A stretch of 64,000 nucleotides of DNA from Paramacrobiotus metropolitanus. Its lineage: Eukaryota; Tardigrada; Eutardigrada; Parachela; Macrobiotidae. Shown piece by piece: positions 22,684 to 36,100 of the stretch. The first letter of the stretch is position 1. Each line of letters begins with the position of its first letter. Under the pieces are notes generated by a model. The model saw nothing but the letters and a program-made list of their open reading frames with translations, was not told the DNA's origin and searched no databases. Where the stretch lies: NCBI RefSeq assembly GCF_019649055.1, contig NW_026570369.1, positions 230,914 through 294,913 of the forward strand, given 5' to 3'. The position numbers were made by a program, and so were the translations under genes.

Positions 22684-25600
22684 ATGGATGCAAATTGTGC
22701 GAAGAAATTGAAAACAACGCATCATGATCAGCAGCAGCAGGACCCAATGATCATTCAGCTGCGAATCGGCCTTGCTATACTGTCCGTGAATCGAGACGCC
22801 CTCATCCAGGGATCGCCGTACTTTGCCGCAATGGGCGGGAATTTTCAGGAAAGCAACTCGCCCATTATCGAGTTGCATCAACCGGACAACATCAATCTGG
22901 AAACGCTGGTGAAACAGGTAGGATACTTGAGCAGTGGAGACTCCCGATAACCGTTGAGCGCAAAGACGCCGTAAGAGTGTGGATGGCCGCTAAATACCTG
23001 CAGATTGAGAATGTCGTGGAAACGGCCGAAAAAATCCTGCGCAAGATAATGCAGTGACCGAAGAATGTGCTGCGTCTGTTGCGAGTGGCTCATCGGGACA
23101 GACTCGTGGATTTGAAAAGACTGGTCATTGCGGAGATTCAGCGCACGCCGCTTAAAAGTTCCGCGGTATTGCTTCAGTGCAGTGTGGAAGAGGTCCAGTA
23201 CGTGTTGAACGATGAGGAGTACGCTTCGACGTCCGAGGCCACTGTTCATGAGGTTGGTGTGTTTCCCAGAACTGATTGCCATTTCGTCTTTTATTTTTTT
23301 CTTGTTGTATATTTTTATTATATACTTTTACTATACGTTCTTATTATATATTCCTATTATATGTTCTTACTATATATTCTTATTATTATTCCGTATTATT
23401 ATATTATTATTATATTAGAATAATATTTCCAATTTTTGCCGCGCTTACAGTGAGTAAAGTATTTATTCGTAACTTCCAAAAGTCCAATCGGAGCAATGCG
23501 TAGAGTAATAAAAATGTTGTTTATTAGTGCCTCTCCATGAATGCAGATATATTGCGCTGGCACATGCACGATGCCAGCGAAAGTCTGCATCGTCTGCTGG
23601 GTGGATGCATCGCGTGGGATCACTTGAACATCGACTCACTAATCACCAGTTCACCACCGCTACAGCCTAAAGGTCCAGTGCATGCAGCGCTAACCCGAAT
23701 ATCGTGACGAGCGAAACCGTGGTCTACTGGTTAAGGGAGCGTTGCTGAATCGCGTCATGCCGAACGAGGCCATCTTCTGCCACATTCGCGACGGACATCC
23801 GCACCAGCTCATCCGTTTCGACTTCACCCGCAACGAACTGACCAATTGGATTCACCAGTCCAGGCGACACTGGCTAAATGTTGTTCCACGATCTTAGCCG
23901 ACGCTGTTGCGGTGGCCGTCGGGCGGGAACTGATTGTCGATCCTGTCGTTAAGTTCGGTAAGATGGAAGTAATCGCGATGGACGGCATTACGGGGATTGT
24001 GCGCGATCTCATCGTGAACCCGCCGTTTAGCGGATACCTGTGTGCGGTGGCCGTTTGAAACCAGTTCTTTCGTGCTTCAAAGCAAAGATTGGTAATGGCA
24101 AAGTGTGGTACTGCTTCGGTTTGGCCTAGGGACGATTGCAGCAGGTCGGGCACATTCCGGATTACCAGTCTGGGGAGAAACCACCGCAGCGATATAATCG
24201 GTGAGTTTCTGTCTGTCGCATGTGCACTCTAGGTAACGAGCGACGAATAACAACTTACCATTAGAATTACTTTTGTACTTCGATTTAGCGTGGTCTATCT
24301 GTTTAACGCGTACATACGCTGCGCGTGGTAAATTTAGAAACGCGTGACAACAGGATTTAATGAGCTAGAAATTAGGAAGATCACCAGTATGCGAGCTTAA
24401 ACAAGTTGGTTATGTGTGATCAGGAAGGTCATACGCATCTTATCAAAAAAGTCTTTTTTAAGTCTGTGTAACCGGTAACGTACTTTTCAAATAGACACAA
24501 GCAACGCACACTACTAAATTTAGTTTTCAAAGCACCTGCAACAGCGTGAAGCGTCAGTACGATTACGGGCAGCCTATTGTTAACAGCAATGTAATATTAC
24601 TACTTTGTAAAGAATACAGAATGTACTCGTAATATTAAAGCGTAATACTGAACAATACATTTTTTCAGTAGTATACTAAACAGCTTTTATAATATTGTAA
24701 AGAACAGATTTCCTGTATAAGAAAAGCGTGTTTTGAGAATTCTTTTCGAGGGTAAGGAAACTGGTATTGCGCACCATCTTTAAACGAATTGCAGTGGTGT
24801 CTGGTTGTAGCAGTGAAAGTACTGAATCTAACAAATAATAAGTAAATAACATCTAAAATAGCAGCTGCCTGATAAATAAACGTGCTCCTGCTGCAGCTTG
24901 TAAATAATAACTGCTTTTAAAGCGAATTGTATCTTGCTTACATTGTACCGAACTTTGGCGTCGTATTCTTAGTGAATTAAGAGATCCTAATTTCGTTGGT
25001 GTTTGCCATACAAATTACAATGTACGTAATCATACCTTATGGCTTATTGTACTGCTTTTCCAAAGTTTCGCAATGGAGGCGTACGCGAACGGTCGGATCT
25101 GGTTCCTGTCAATTGGTTCCGTGGATGAGAAGCCCAAGAGTCATCCGGAGAGCTGGGTGGAATTCCTACGATATCCACAGTAACACATGGGCGAAGCACA
25201 CCAGCTGGACGAATCCAACAAAATTTCATTATCGCTGCGGACTGATTGTGTTCCAAGGATATCTTTACTTCACGGGCGGCTGCATCTTTACGGATCCTTT
25301 CTCTGATAGCAAGAGTGATGGTAACGCGACAACCGCCTGTTACCATGTGTACGAGTATCTCAGCCACGCCCAGTCCCAACCGGAGCGCATCGCGGATCTG
25401 AACGTGGCGCGTTACCATCACTGGGTCTTTATTAAGGACGGTCATATATGGGTGTACGGTGGAATGACCCAAGATTGCTTCGAGAGTCAATGGAAGCTGA
25501 CTCTGTCGTCCTTTGAAGCGTGTAATGCCGAGACTAACCAGTGGAATGTGATGGAGGTGCCGGTGTCGAAGGAACTGCAGACGGAAGTGACTTGAAGGAT

Positions 25601-25807
25601 TCACGCGCAGAAGACCGTCTGTTTGCCACTGCAGCACATGGTTCCGGCGGTTTGTGATGGGGACCGGGTTGACAATTATGATTGCAACGGCAAAGGATTT
25701 GACTGCCGCTGTGCCGCATGACCGCCATGACGGACAAGAATGAACCAAGAAATGGCTTGTTGGAGGAAGACCCGGAGTCCGAGTGGCCCACTGGTTTGGA
25801 TGACTGA
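22684..25807 (+). pseudogene. tandem duplicate of the BTB-BACK-Kelch gene, broken by frameshifts and stops
   Basis: The three-exon layout of the neighbour is kept: about 22684-23252, 23547-24200 and 25068-25807, with GTGAGT after exon 2 in both copies. The ATG frame opens like the parent (QLRIGLAILSVNRDALIQG, SPYFAAM), but one codon is missing after AAM. A short deletion near 22950 shifts the frame (TAA at 22948-22950). TGA near 23055 replaces a sense codon before the helix read as PKNVLRLLRVAHRD. Exon 2 has further stops and a frameshift at about 23847, and exon 3 a frameshift near 25165, then TGA after KELQTEVT near 25593. The matching tail WPTGLDD ends at 25807. The copy keeps introns, so it arose by DNA duplication, not retrotransposition. 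Its first intron carries a TAT-rich microsatellite (about 23285-23420). Confidence 0.85.
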
Positions 25808-26074
25808 TGACTGTAAATGGTTAATTATACATCTCGCTTACTGTAAGATTTCTCATTAATTTTTGGCTCTGTACAGTTTGCCTGGCCACAATTCATTAAT
25901 TCCTGAAATTTAACTTATTCTAATTAAGAATTTGTTTAGTTTTGTGTCCGTTTTTGAAGTTTTTTTTACCTTCCATGCATTCAGTTGTGTAATTTTGAGA
26001 TACACACTGGACTTCAAAATGATGTTTACGCACATCCAATCATACGCATAGCGCTATCGGCCTTCGGTGTAACC

Positions 26075-26155
26075 GAGGCATTACGAAAGCTACGTAATGC
26101 TATTAGTGTTACGTAATAATAATGTTGTAATGTTATTAGTGTTACGTAATGCCTC
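26075..26155. mobile_element. 81-bp MITE with 11-bp TIRs and 9-bp target duplication
   Basis: GAGGCATTACG at 26075-26085 and CGTAATGCCTC at 26145-26155 are perfect inverted termini. They are flanked directly by GGTGTAACC at 26066-26074 and again at 26156-26164. The interior holds two copies of a TATTAGTGTTACGTAAT unit. A 9-bp duplication fits Mutator-like transposition. Confidence 0.65.
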
Positions 26156-26284
26156 GGTGTAACCATCTTTATACTGTCCACTGTATATGCATTTATATGA
26201 GTTTACGGGAATGGGTGTTTTTATGCCCCTACAAAAGTAATTCGAGCATTGTGTACTTACATGTTAGTGTTTTTGGTGTGCATC

Positions 26285-26829
26285 AGAGGTTGCCCATCTC
26301 CATTTTATTACGGGAATGGATCCCATTTTTTCCCCATTTACCATTTTTCTATACTAAAATGGTATGGATGGGGAAACTGTATTTATGGATGGAGATGGAT
26401 GGGAAAAACGGAGAAATGGGCGGGAATGGGAAATTTAGAAAGTAGGATAAAAATGACGAAGTAATACATTTCTACAACTATTTTGGTTGGCAAAATTCAC
26501 AAAAACTCTCGACACCTTCGCGCTTTGCGCGAAGATTTACGAAAGTTGTATTATTTTACACGTTAGGATCGAGAAAATTTTGGCAAAAACAGCGCTGAAT
26601 TCTCGCTTTCCATGAATAGCTGATTGCCAACGAAGACGTATTCCGTAAGCCGGCGTCAAGCAAGTTTTCGGTTGTACGTTGTAATTTTATTTTTAAAAAA
26701 TGGAGCGCTGAAATGGGGATGGAAGAAAATGGGTCTGATCCAAAAATTATGGATCGGAAATGGGTGGGAAAAATTTTAAGAAAATGGGGTATGGATGGGA
26801 TATGGAAAAAGCAGAAATGGGCAACCTCT
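26285..26829. mobile_element. 545-bp non-autonomous element with TIRs and a 10-bp target duplication
   Basis: The left end AGAGGTTGCCCAT and the right end ATGGGCAACCTCT are exact inverted termini. GGTGTGCATC directly flanks both (26275-26284 and 26830-26839). The ends are rich in imperfect ATGGGA/TCCCAT repeats, and the centre carries a TTCGCGCTTTGCGCGAA palindrome near 26518. There is no ORF. The 10-bp duplication points to a Mutator-like mechanism. The termini differ from those of the 81-bp element next to it. Confidence 0.75.
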
Positions 26830-26839
26830 GGTGTGCATC

Positions 26840-27142
26840 AAGCATTGGTAGACTGCTACCGTATCATTAACTGCTTGTGACTGGGATTTTCGCCAACTTT
26901 ATCAAAAACAATTTGTTGGTCATGAAAAACAAAATCAGACCTCTTTGCACGTCAAAAACTTTGTTGTCTTTTATATATATTTTTCTAGCAGCAGCCAAGC
27001 GCATAAAAGTTTTGGTAACATAATGTACTCATATGATCAGAAAAATTTGTCGACCGTTGCATGTTGCTGTCATGGATGTGCACAAAGTAAATGCATCGTG
27101 CGATCTGCGTCCAACCAGCAATCGGCAACAGAACACCCGCAC
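26840..27142. other. 3' flank of the neurexin gene
   Basis: This DNA lies downstream of the neurexin stop codon (minus strand) and probably contains its 3' UTR. No separate gene is seen. Confidence 0.4.
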
Positions 27143-30100
27143 TCAGACATAATACTCTTTATCCTTGTTCCGCCCCATCGTGCCATTCCCGCCGGCCTGC
27201 ACCGGCCCGCGCGCATGCCCGTTACGCTGCATCGTCCCGGCCGGACTGGGCTCTCGCTTACTGAAAGTCTGGTAGGTCTTGGCGCCGTCCGCCGCCGCGG
27301 CCGTAGTCGCCGGCCGGCCGTTCTTGCGATAGCGCACCGCCAGGAACACAATCAACGCCACCAGGATGACCACGCCCACCGCGATCCCGGCAATCAACGC
27401 CGCGTTCTCCCGGAAGATGTCCAGCGGATTGCCCGGCGGGGCGCCGGTGGTGGAGAGGACCGGGGCCGGCGGGAACGTGGGATAGGTGCCTAGTTTCCCG
27501 GGGGGCGGGGTAACGGTGAAGGTGGGCTTGGGGAAGGGCGTCTGGATAGACTCGGCGGTGCGGAAAAGGGAGGCGGGGGTGGTGAAGGGCGGCGGGGTGG
27601 TAAAGGTCACGTTGATGATGATCGGCGGGCGGGTGGAGCGGGAGAGAGCGGAGCGTGCCGCCAGGGGGCTGGCGTCGCCGGACGCCTCTGTATCACCTAT
27701 TTGGAAAGGTCAAATGGCCAATAATGTAACTAAACTTTTTTATTTTATCATTTATTGTGTAAATATTTTACTAATGCATTTTAGTTTTATGATTTCCAAT
27801 TTCTGTAACGCATGTCCTGATGCGCTAAGCGAATAAATTTATCTACAGTGTTTCGTATAATAATTTTACGAGTATCTTCATATGTTTTATTTTGTTTATT
27901 TTGAGGATTGTACGAGATCGGAGATTGTGATAGCATATCAGCATTAGGCCAGGTTAAATATGTCTTTCAAAACTAGGTTTATTCGGATTCTTCAATATTT
28001 AATTCGATTCTGCATAATTTACGTTTATCAAAGTTTTATTTGTTGGGAATTTTGATTTGTTGTCGATGAGCTTAGATTATTTTGTAACTCAGCATCAGTG
28101 CGCGCACTTACAGTCTTCTTCGTCATCACAGATTACTGAGCGCGGTGAGGAGATCACCCGTTTGGCAGTGGTCGACATGGTCGACAACGTCGACGCCGTT
28201 GTCGTCGTTTTCGGGAATACTGTCGTCGTCTTCACAATCGTGAAGGAAGCAAAAATCAGATCGTCATCTGAAGGACAAAACGAAAGGTCATACACATATA
28301 ATCGGCGCGGACAGTTTACGATATTTTAATACGTGCAAAAGGTCACATTAAGTTGCCTTTACATCGTACATACTTTTCTGACTGTTTGTCAGTGCACACC
28401 CTGTATCCTCCACTTTACACGGCACCGGCGTGGCGACAAACAGATCATCGGACGCTTTGGTGTCCGGTCCGTGGTGGGTGACATCGGTGTGCTGCATCTG
28501 GTCCATCCATTCCGCTGGCTGCTCTTTCTCGGGAAAAGAGGTATTCGTCGCCTGCAGTTCCTTCTCCATGTCGCTGACTAGCTCGGGATGACCTTCCAGC
28601 AGCACGTTCCCGTCGGTATCCGCCGCCAGATCCAGGATGCGAATGCCGTTGATGACCAGACCGGCAATGACGCCCTGGAATGCCCGCTCGATGTCGTCGT
28701 GACGTGCGTTGAGTTTGCCTCCAATTTCCACCGTGGAGATGCCGTTGAAGATGTCGTGTTGTTTGCCTGCAAAAACTCACAATTGCTTATTTAGATATCG
28801 TCACTTACCAGAAGCGAAATGTACATATATCGTCACTTTACGGCTACGAAATATTTATTCGTATTTTCCAAGCAAAATAAAACAGTCTGAAGTACCGTGA
28901 TCAAAATTTCAAATAAATATTCAGGAAGGTTCCTTGTTGATTAATTTTTAATATTAATACCATATTTAATAAATTGCAATTAGAGGTAATGAGAATTATA
29001 TGTGAATGAGATACGTATACGAGCATGTACTGAAAAAATAATTAATAAATCCAAATAACATTTTAATCTCACCTGATGGTACTTTTGTAACCGGTTCGTG
29101 CCCGTCAATCTGCAGCGTGGCATTGGCGCCATCCCGTTCGAAGCGCACGATGTGATACCGACCGTCGTTCAGCCGGTGTTGAAAATCGCTGATTAAATGC
29201 GCATAATTGCCCATATTGTAAACCACAAACAGGTGACCGGCAACCTGTAAAATAAAGAAAAGTCCAAAATTAATTTTGAAAAGAGGCAAAGCCAGTCGGA
29301 TAAAGCAAGCGGCATACAATTTGGAACTCAATCACATCTTCGGATGTGAAGCTGCCGATGCGGCAGATGAGCGCTTCGTCTTCCGAAGTCACCAACCCGA
29401 ACGCAATGCGATCGGATCGCGAATCCGGACGTTGTGCCGCATCGAAATGATAAATCACCAAACCCGGCAGCGGGCCGAACCGATAGGCAGTGCTAACTGT
29501 AAAGGTCACCGGTTACTACAATACTTTCGAATTCTCCGAAATCCAAAAGTAAATTTACATGAAAATTTATTTGGTTGAGGATAAAGTAGTTTAAAAATCA
29601 GTAATTTATTACGAAATTTATTAGTTTAATTTAATAATGACACGTAATTTAATAATAATACGCAATAGATAGTTTTTATATCAAAAGGCGTCATATGGTA
29701 AATTAGCTTACACTGGTAAAAATCTAATCGCTTTATTTATTTATAAACCGGGGAGCTTTCGTTTTGTTGTACTAAAATAAAAGAGAACAGTACAGTAAGA
29801 AAACGTACAGCAAGTAAGTTAACGGTAAGTAAGTTAACGTAGAACAGTGAATTAACGTACAGTTTGAGCAAGTATTCCCGGTGAAAGACGTCATATCACA
29901 GTCACACCCGAACCCCATCCACTGCTGCACACACCGTCCGCCGTGCTGGCACACCGCGCCCTTCCCGCACTCCCCGCGGGGCCCCTGACAACCCGCCACG
30001 ACCATATCGCTCTTTACCTTGACCCCGCCTACCAAATCCACCACCACCCCGTTGATCGTCAACCCCGCCAGACACCCCGAGAACCCGGTCTGCGCCCGAA

Positions 30101-33100
30101 CCGACCGCGGGAGACTGGCGAACATCCGTCCGGGAAGTCCGCCGACGTACAGACTCCCCTGGAGGTTCAGCCGGGACTTCTCCTTGACGTCGACCAACAC
30201 CCACTTCTCCCCGTCCACCACCAGGACATGGTCCGTCCGCTCAGGACGTCCGATCTCCACACTGTGCCATTGGTTGTCATTTAACGGCCGCCGGCTGCTG
30301 GACGACAGGCTCTGGGCGCCGTTGCCCATGTCGAAGACCAGGTGGAGCGTCGCGTGGACCAGCTCGACGGCGATGAAGTCCTGGGCGTACTTCCCGTTGA
30401 AGAGGATGAGCCCGGTGGTCTGGACGGTGCGGAAGGCGAAGCGGAGGGACAGCTGGGGGTCGGCCTGGAGGGGCTCGAGGGTCACGAAGGCCTCGGGGCT
30501 CTGGAAGGAGAAGCTGGAGGGTCCGGGGTCCGAGGGCTTGGTCTGCAGGCGGGTAAGGACGTCGGTGGTGTCCAGGTGGAGGTTCTGGAGCTGGCCCCGG
30601 AAGGGCGGGAGGGGACGAGTGGAGGTCGGAGGTGCAGGGCGGTGGGAGGAGGTGAGCGGCAGTCGGGAGGCGCGGATGAACTTCTTGGAGCGGGTGCCAG
30701 GCTGCTTGCCTAGGTCCAGCCGGCAGTAACGCAGGGAGATGCCGTCCAGGGTGGCTGATGTTTCTACACCGGTGAAATTATTTTACTAACGTTTTCAAAC
30801 GATTTTCCCAAATAATCAACGATTTTTTTCAGTTTAATTTACCGGCGAGTTCGTAATTATCCAAAACGATTTTCACATATTTTCCGTGGCGGTGAAATTT
30901 GACGAAATGCCATTTGTCATCGTTGAGCGTTTCACCGACTGTCCATTCCAACTGAAAACAGCAAGTCAGTCAAAATGAATAATAAGTTTTAATACTAAAA
31001 TAATTTCTTTAATTGTATTATTTCTTTTTAATTGTATTATTTAATTATTATGATGTTTTTTACCTTGTCGTTAATTATCGCTTCCGCGCTGAGTGTGACC
31101 TTTATCTTGCCGCTGACCAGCGCAACGACTAAGGCATCATCCGTTACGTCGCCGGCAGCTTTATTCAGACACCACAGTTTCAGGATAAAAGCACTGATAG
31201 ACAGCGACCGGAAGCGAAAGGACAGGCTGGTCACTTGGCGGGGTTTCGCCTCTTCAGCTGGCATTTCGTATTTTACGTACGGGTTGCTGTCGTCAAAGCG
31301 CATTTCCGATGCAGCTAAAATTCAAACGTCCGGTAAGGTCGTTTCACACTGCTTATACGAAAACTTTTGAATAATAATTAAAAGTGCAAATAAATTAAAT
31401 GTTGAATATTAGGTAAATGATTTCTAATTGTCTGCGTATTATGAAAATTAATGATGGTTTGATTTACTGTAGTATTCTTGCGCACGAGCGCCCCGCATAA
31501 AAATGAGCACGAATAATTAATTTAATAATACATAAATATGCGCGAATACCGTATATCCATGAAATGCTGAATGAAAATAGCCGAGCGGAACAATTTGCGC
31601 GTTCTATTGACACGGCCCACGGTGTTTTAATGGATTGAATGCACAATCTGACCAGACCGGCACACGTGCGGCCGGCTGTTTCGACCGGAAATAACCGGCG
31701 GCGGGACAACAGACCGATAGTGTCCAGCTGCCTTTTGTGCGAGCGCTAATAATTGGGTGAAAATTCTATATGCTGAATACACGGCACACGCCGTGGGTGG
31801 CGGTCAATATCTGAGCCAACGCTCGCCTATTTTGGAATGTTTACCTCCGTAGAAAATTTCGTGTTTTTATCACGCCGCAGAAACGCTTCAAATATATAAT
31901 TAACGGGTCAATGTGCCATATAATAAAATCAAATTAATTGGTCGTCGTTTGTGTGGAATATTTGCCGCTCTTCTATTAATACTCGTACGGCAAACCACAA
32001 CCGAATGGCACAGTTATTTATTATTTACATCACTATCATTAAATGATATTGATATGAATAATAAAAAATATTATTAAGATTAAGTTTTACTCTTATTAAT
32101 AAAAATAAATGTTATTCTTATTAAATAATCGATTCGAAATAATTTATATTTTATTTGTATAACTTCAGTAATAACTAATAAACCCTATGTTTTTCAGATA
32201 AAAACATGTTAAATAGTTTTTTTAAAAAATCATTTAAACACAAATACGAAAATTACAAGTTTGAAGAATTCTAGGCGATGTAATATTGTACTGTATTGAA
32301 AACTGCAACGCTTTTACCCATGTTGCGCGATTGCGCGCCGTACACTGCACTACGGTGCTGTCTGATTTTACCCGTGTCGTGTGTTAGGTCGAACTGATAT
32401 CATTTGGCTACAAGTCAAATTATGCTTGTCGAATGTCGATATCATTTCGCATGTTTCTTATTTAATATAATTAAGCGGGACACCTGTACAAATTTGCAAA
32501 AATTATATGATGCCCAAAAATATTTTGAATCTATTAACAAAATAAATAGATCATTAGTTTTATTAATTTTTATTTACCTGAGTTATTTTAAAAATAAATT
32601 AGACAGTTTAGCCGCTTTGTAAAAACAATAATCAGGAAATTATTTACCTATACATGACTGGAAAATGTTTGTCATACATAAGATCTGTGCCGAATATTGT
32701 AGCAAGACACCTACAGTAATTTAAATTAAAATATTAAAATAAACAATTTGATTTTATTTATTTGTTTTGTTACTTTGTTTTGGATATTTATTACTATTTT
32801 GTCTTGGATATTTATTATTGATACCTTGTTGGCAATTGGGGCCGGTAAAAGCGGTATGCTGGCAATCACACGTGTACCGCTGCCATCCCTCCCGGCATTT
32901 TCCGCCGTTGGCACACGGGTTGGACGGGCAGTGAGCGGCGGCGAAGGGACGATGCGGGCAGGACCATTTGTCCAGTTGTTCGCCGATATCCACCGGCTTC
33001 TTGTTCAGGGATATTTTTTTAATTAATCCCCGGAATGTCGCACCGGACTGCACCGACCAAAGGTCAGCCAAGTTCTCACGGCGCGGCGGCGCTCCACCGA

Positions 33101-36100
33101 TGTATAACTACAAACATGACATTTTACAGTCTTAATAAATATATTGCGATAACTTCACTATTTAGTGGAAAGATCCTGTTATTAGCAAGACACAATAACA
33201 AAAAATTGCGAGATAAAATTGTTAGTAGAAACCTACGGTAGAAATTCGAAAGTTTGATATTGTTTTAAATAGAACGAGGAATCGTAGAACAGTGGCGTTC
33301 ACAAGCTAAGGGACGACATGACAAATTAATTTATGAAAGCTTGACAAAAAATCTTCCAATACGGTTTTGATTTTTTTTTAATTAGGCGCCACGCATAAAC
33401 TGGATACAGAATTAGCAGTTGTGAACAGAGAATAAAAATTTAAAAAATTTAGATTGCGTTGATAAACCTGACCTAATAATCTGGATAAAGCAATGTGTTA
33501 AATATAAAAACAATAAACTGTATTTAAAAACGAAACGTAAATTCAAGTTAAACAATGAACGAGTTAAATATTAAATTAAATAATAAACGAATGAAATAAT
33601 AAAAATAGAAATCCGGTGATAAATGAATATACTTGTATGTTGTATGCATTGTATGTGTGACTGACTGTAGTGAATCAGTTTCAACTTGTATATATTCTAG
33701 CATGATTAACGGCGAACAGTAAATACTGTCGGCTTTAATTATTCGGGAATCGCAAAAAATGGAATAATGTTTCAACAGGTAAAATAAATCGATGCCCTAC
33801 GTTTATCGAAATTTTGAAATTATTTCTTGTCATCGCTGTGAAGAGATATTCGCGTCCGGTCTTACATTATGCGACATTATGCTTTTGGGGGTCGTGGTCA
33901 GTTTGCTGTATAAATTCACCCCGGGCTCATTACTCCCGCCAATGATGAACTCCGTGGCGGCATCATCCAGCTGGATTTGCCCGATCCCGCTGCGCTCGTC
34001 CAGTGTCAGATTCAGCTCATGCCAGGCACCTGCAGATAAAATGCCAGCTGGCTGACAAAAATTAAATAACTACAGAGTACATACAGTATTTATAATTACC
34101 AGACTAAAGTCTAAATAAAATGAAGATTTCAAAAAGATTTTAAATAATAGTTATATTAGAGCATTCGCTTGTATTCTGTACAGATATCAGCTTAGAACAA
34201 AAAAGACGCCTAACCCTGGCACTGTTTTTTTTTGCTGCTGTCACTGTTACACCCAGATATCCGTACGCAAGTGCACTTGTACGACAACCGGATATTTTGG
34301 CGGAGCCGTACGTATGTATATAACAAGGTGCAACGCCACAAAAATAATATTAGGCGATAATTTAGTTAATGTTTTAATGCAGTTTAAAGTTGTTTCATTT
34401 TAGTTAATCAGTCTAATTTAATTACGTCAGCACGAACTAAATGCACGGTTAGTGCTGCGAAACCAGCACACAACACAGTATAAGAAATGTCGTAGTGCAA
34501 TGGTATGCGACAGCTATGCCTCCGCTTTGCTTCTGGATTGTCAGCCAAATAAAAATCAAACAGTGCCAGTAGCAAAAATTAATTTTTTGCTGCCATTGCT
34601 ACATTTTTCCCGTTAGCTTCATAGTATTATGCTGCGGGCGTGTTTTTTGCGAATGTCTAGTAGTCTACTCTACCTTCCTATTTTTTTATATTATTTTCCC
34701 GATTCCCACCTGCGAGGCCGGCTATGATTAATATATTACTTTTACTGGTTTTGTTATTCAACCACATTAAACTCTTTGAACAAATTAAATGTCTTGATTT
34801 GGATCGCTGTTTTCGTAATATCTTTTGTCATCAGTTATTCCATTTATTTTACAGTTATTGTAAATTATTATTTGTTGTACTCTGTAGATATCAAAATTAT
34901 TTTTTATTCAAAATTATTCTTATTCAAAATTTTTTTTACAAACCATCGTTGGCTTTGAGTGTGGAAACCGGGATGCGGCTGGCCTCCTCCAGCTGCCCAC
35001 CGGCCGCCGCCCGCTGGATGAGCAGACCCAGCTGCCCGTCGTACATGTCCACCGCCGTTAGGGAGGCGTTGTTCTCGCGGTGCAACAGCAGCAAGCCGCT
35101 GGCTTCCGTCGTCTTGAACTTCACCGACAATGATTTGAACGGCTTATTTCCGGTGCCGATTAGTAGATACTGCTCCGCACCGCAGAAATTCACCGGTCCC
35201 AAGAAACGCTTACTGTTGCGCTGGCAGGTAAAGGTCACCGGCGCCGCGGACTGGTTGGTGTGCGGGTAGCGTTTGATGGAGCGGGTGAAAAGGTCATGCC
35301 GGATGTTCCCGTGTTGCAAAAACAGCTAAAATTTATGGAAAACGTTAATACCGTCGTTACGCGATATTAATGCATGACCCTTCAAAATGAGGGATTTTAT
35401 TTACATAAAGTTCAATCTACATAGGCATAGATGAATTGAATCATGTATTCAAAAATTGCAAAACTCTTTAGCAATGTTCGGTTTTTTGGTACTATACATG
35501 TGCGTACTGTTACATAGTAATAAATACAAATAATGAAAATAATCTTATTTTATGATATAAATTGAGTGTAATATTATTATAACATTTGTTATATATGTTA
35601 TTTTGTAAGTTTTTTAATATAATATTTTCATGTATTTTGTATATGTAAAATTAAGAATGCCGTATATGATATTTTTGTATACTGTTTTTTTGTAATAAAG
35701 AATTAAGAAATTCGTGGGCAGATACACATACTATGTGAATTTTGATACGTCCAAAATGTACTGGGACCTAGAGCGCGTATTGGATGGAATAATATCAGTA
35801 ATTTTAAGTAATACAAAAAAATAAAAAAAATACTCCGCAAAACAGTTAGTTCACTTTTTCAAAAGCAGGATTCTTATGTTACTGAACAGACCCGAAACCG
35901 GGTAGGTAGAAAGGGGCTTTATATACAGGAGAAATCGTAGTGCAAAGGCTTCAAGTATCTCCGTCATCCTTTGTCGCCAGATAAAGTTTGCAAAAATTTA
36001 ACACTTCTGACAGTATTATACCACTGATGGCTAGAATAAATTTTTTGTATATCAGAAAAGTGTGTGCAGATAATTATTTTAAGTCGCAACCGGGCTGACA

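Noticed and set aside
23276-23503. Tyr/Leu/Ile-rich ORFs in the first intron of the BTB-Kelch pseudogene
   Set aside because: They are low-complexity translations of a TAT-rich microsatellite.
27070-30729. Long GC-rich ORFs on the plus strand opposite neurexin exons
   Set aside because: They are antisense shadows of the conserved LNS/EGF and tail exons, which explain the open frames on the minus strand.
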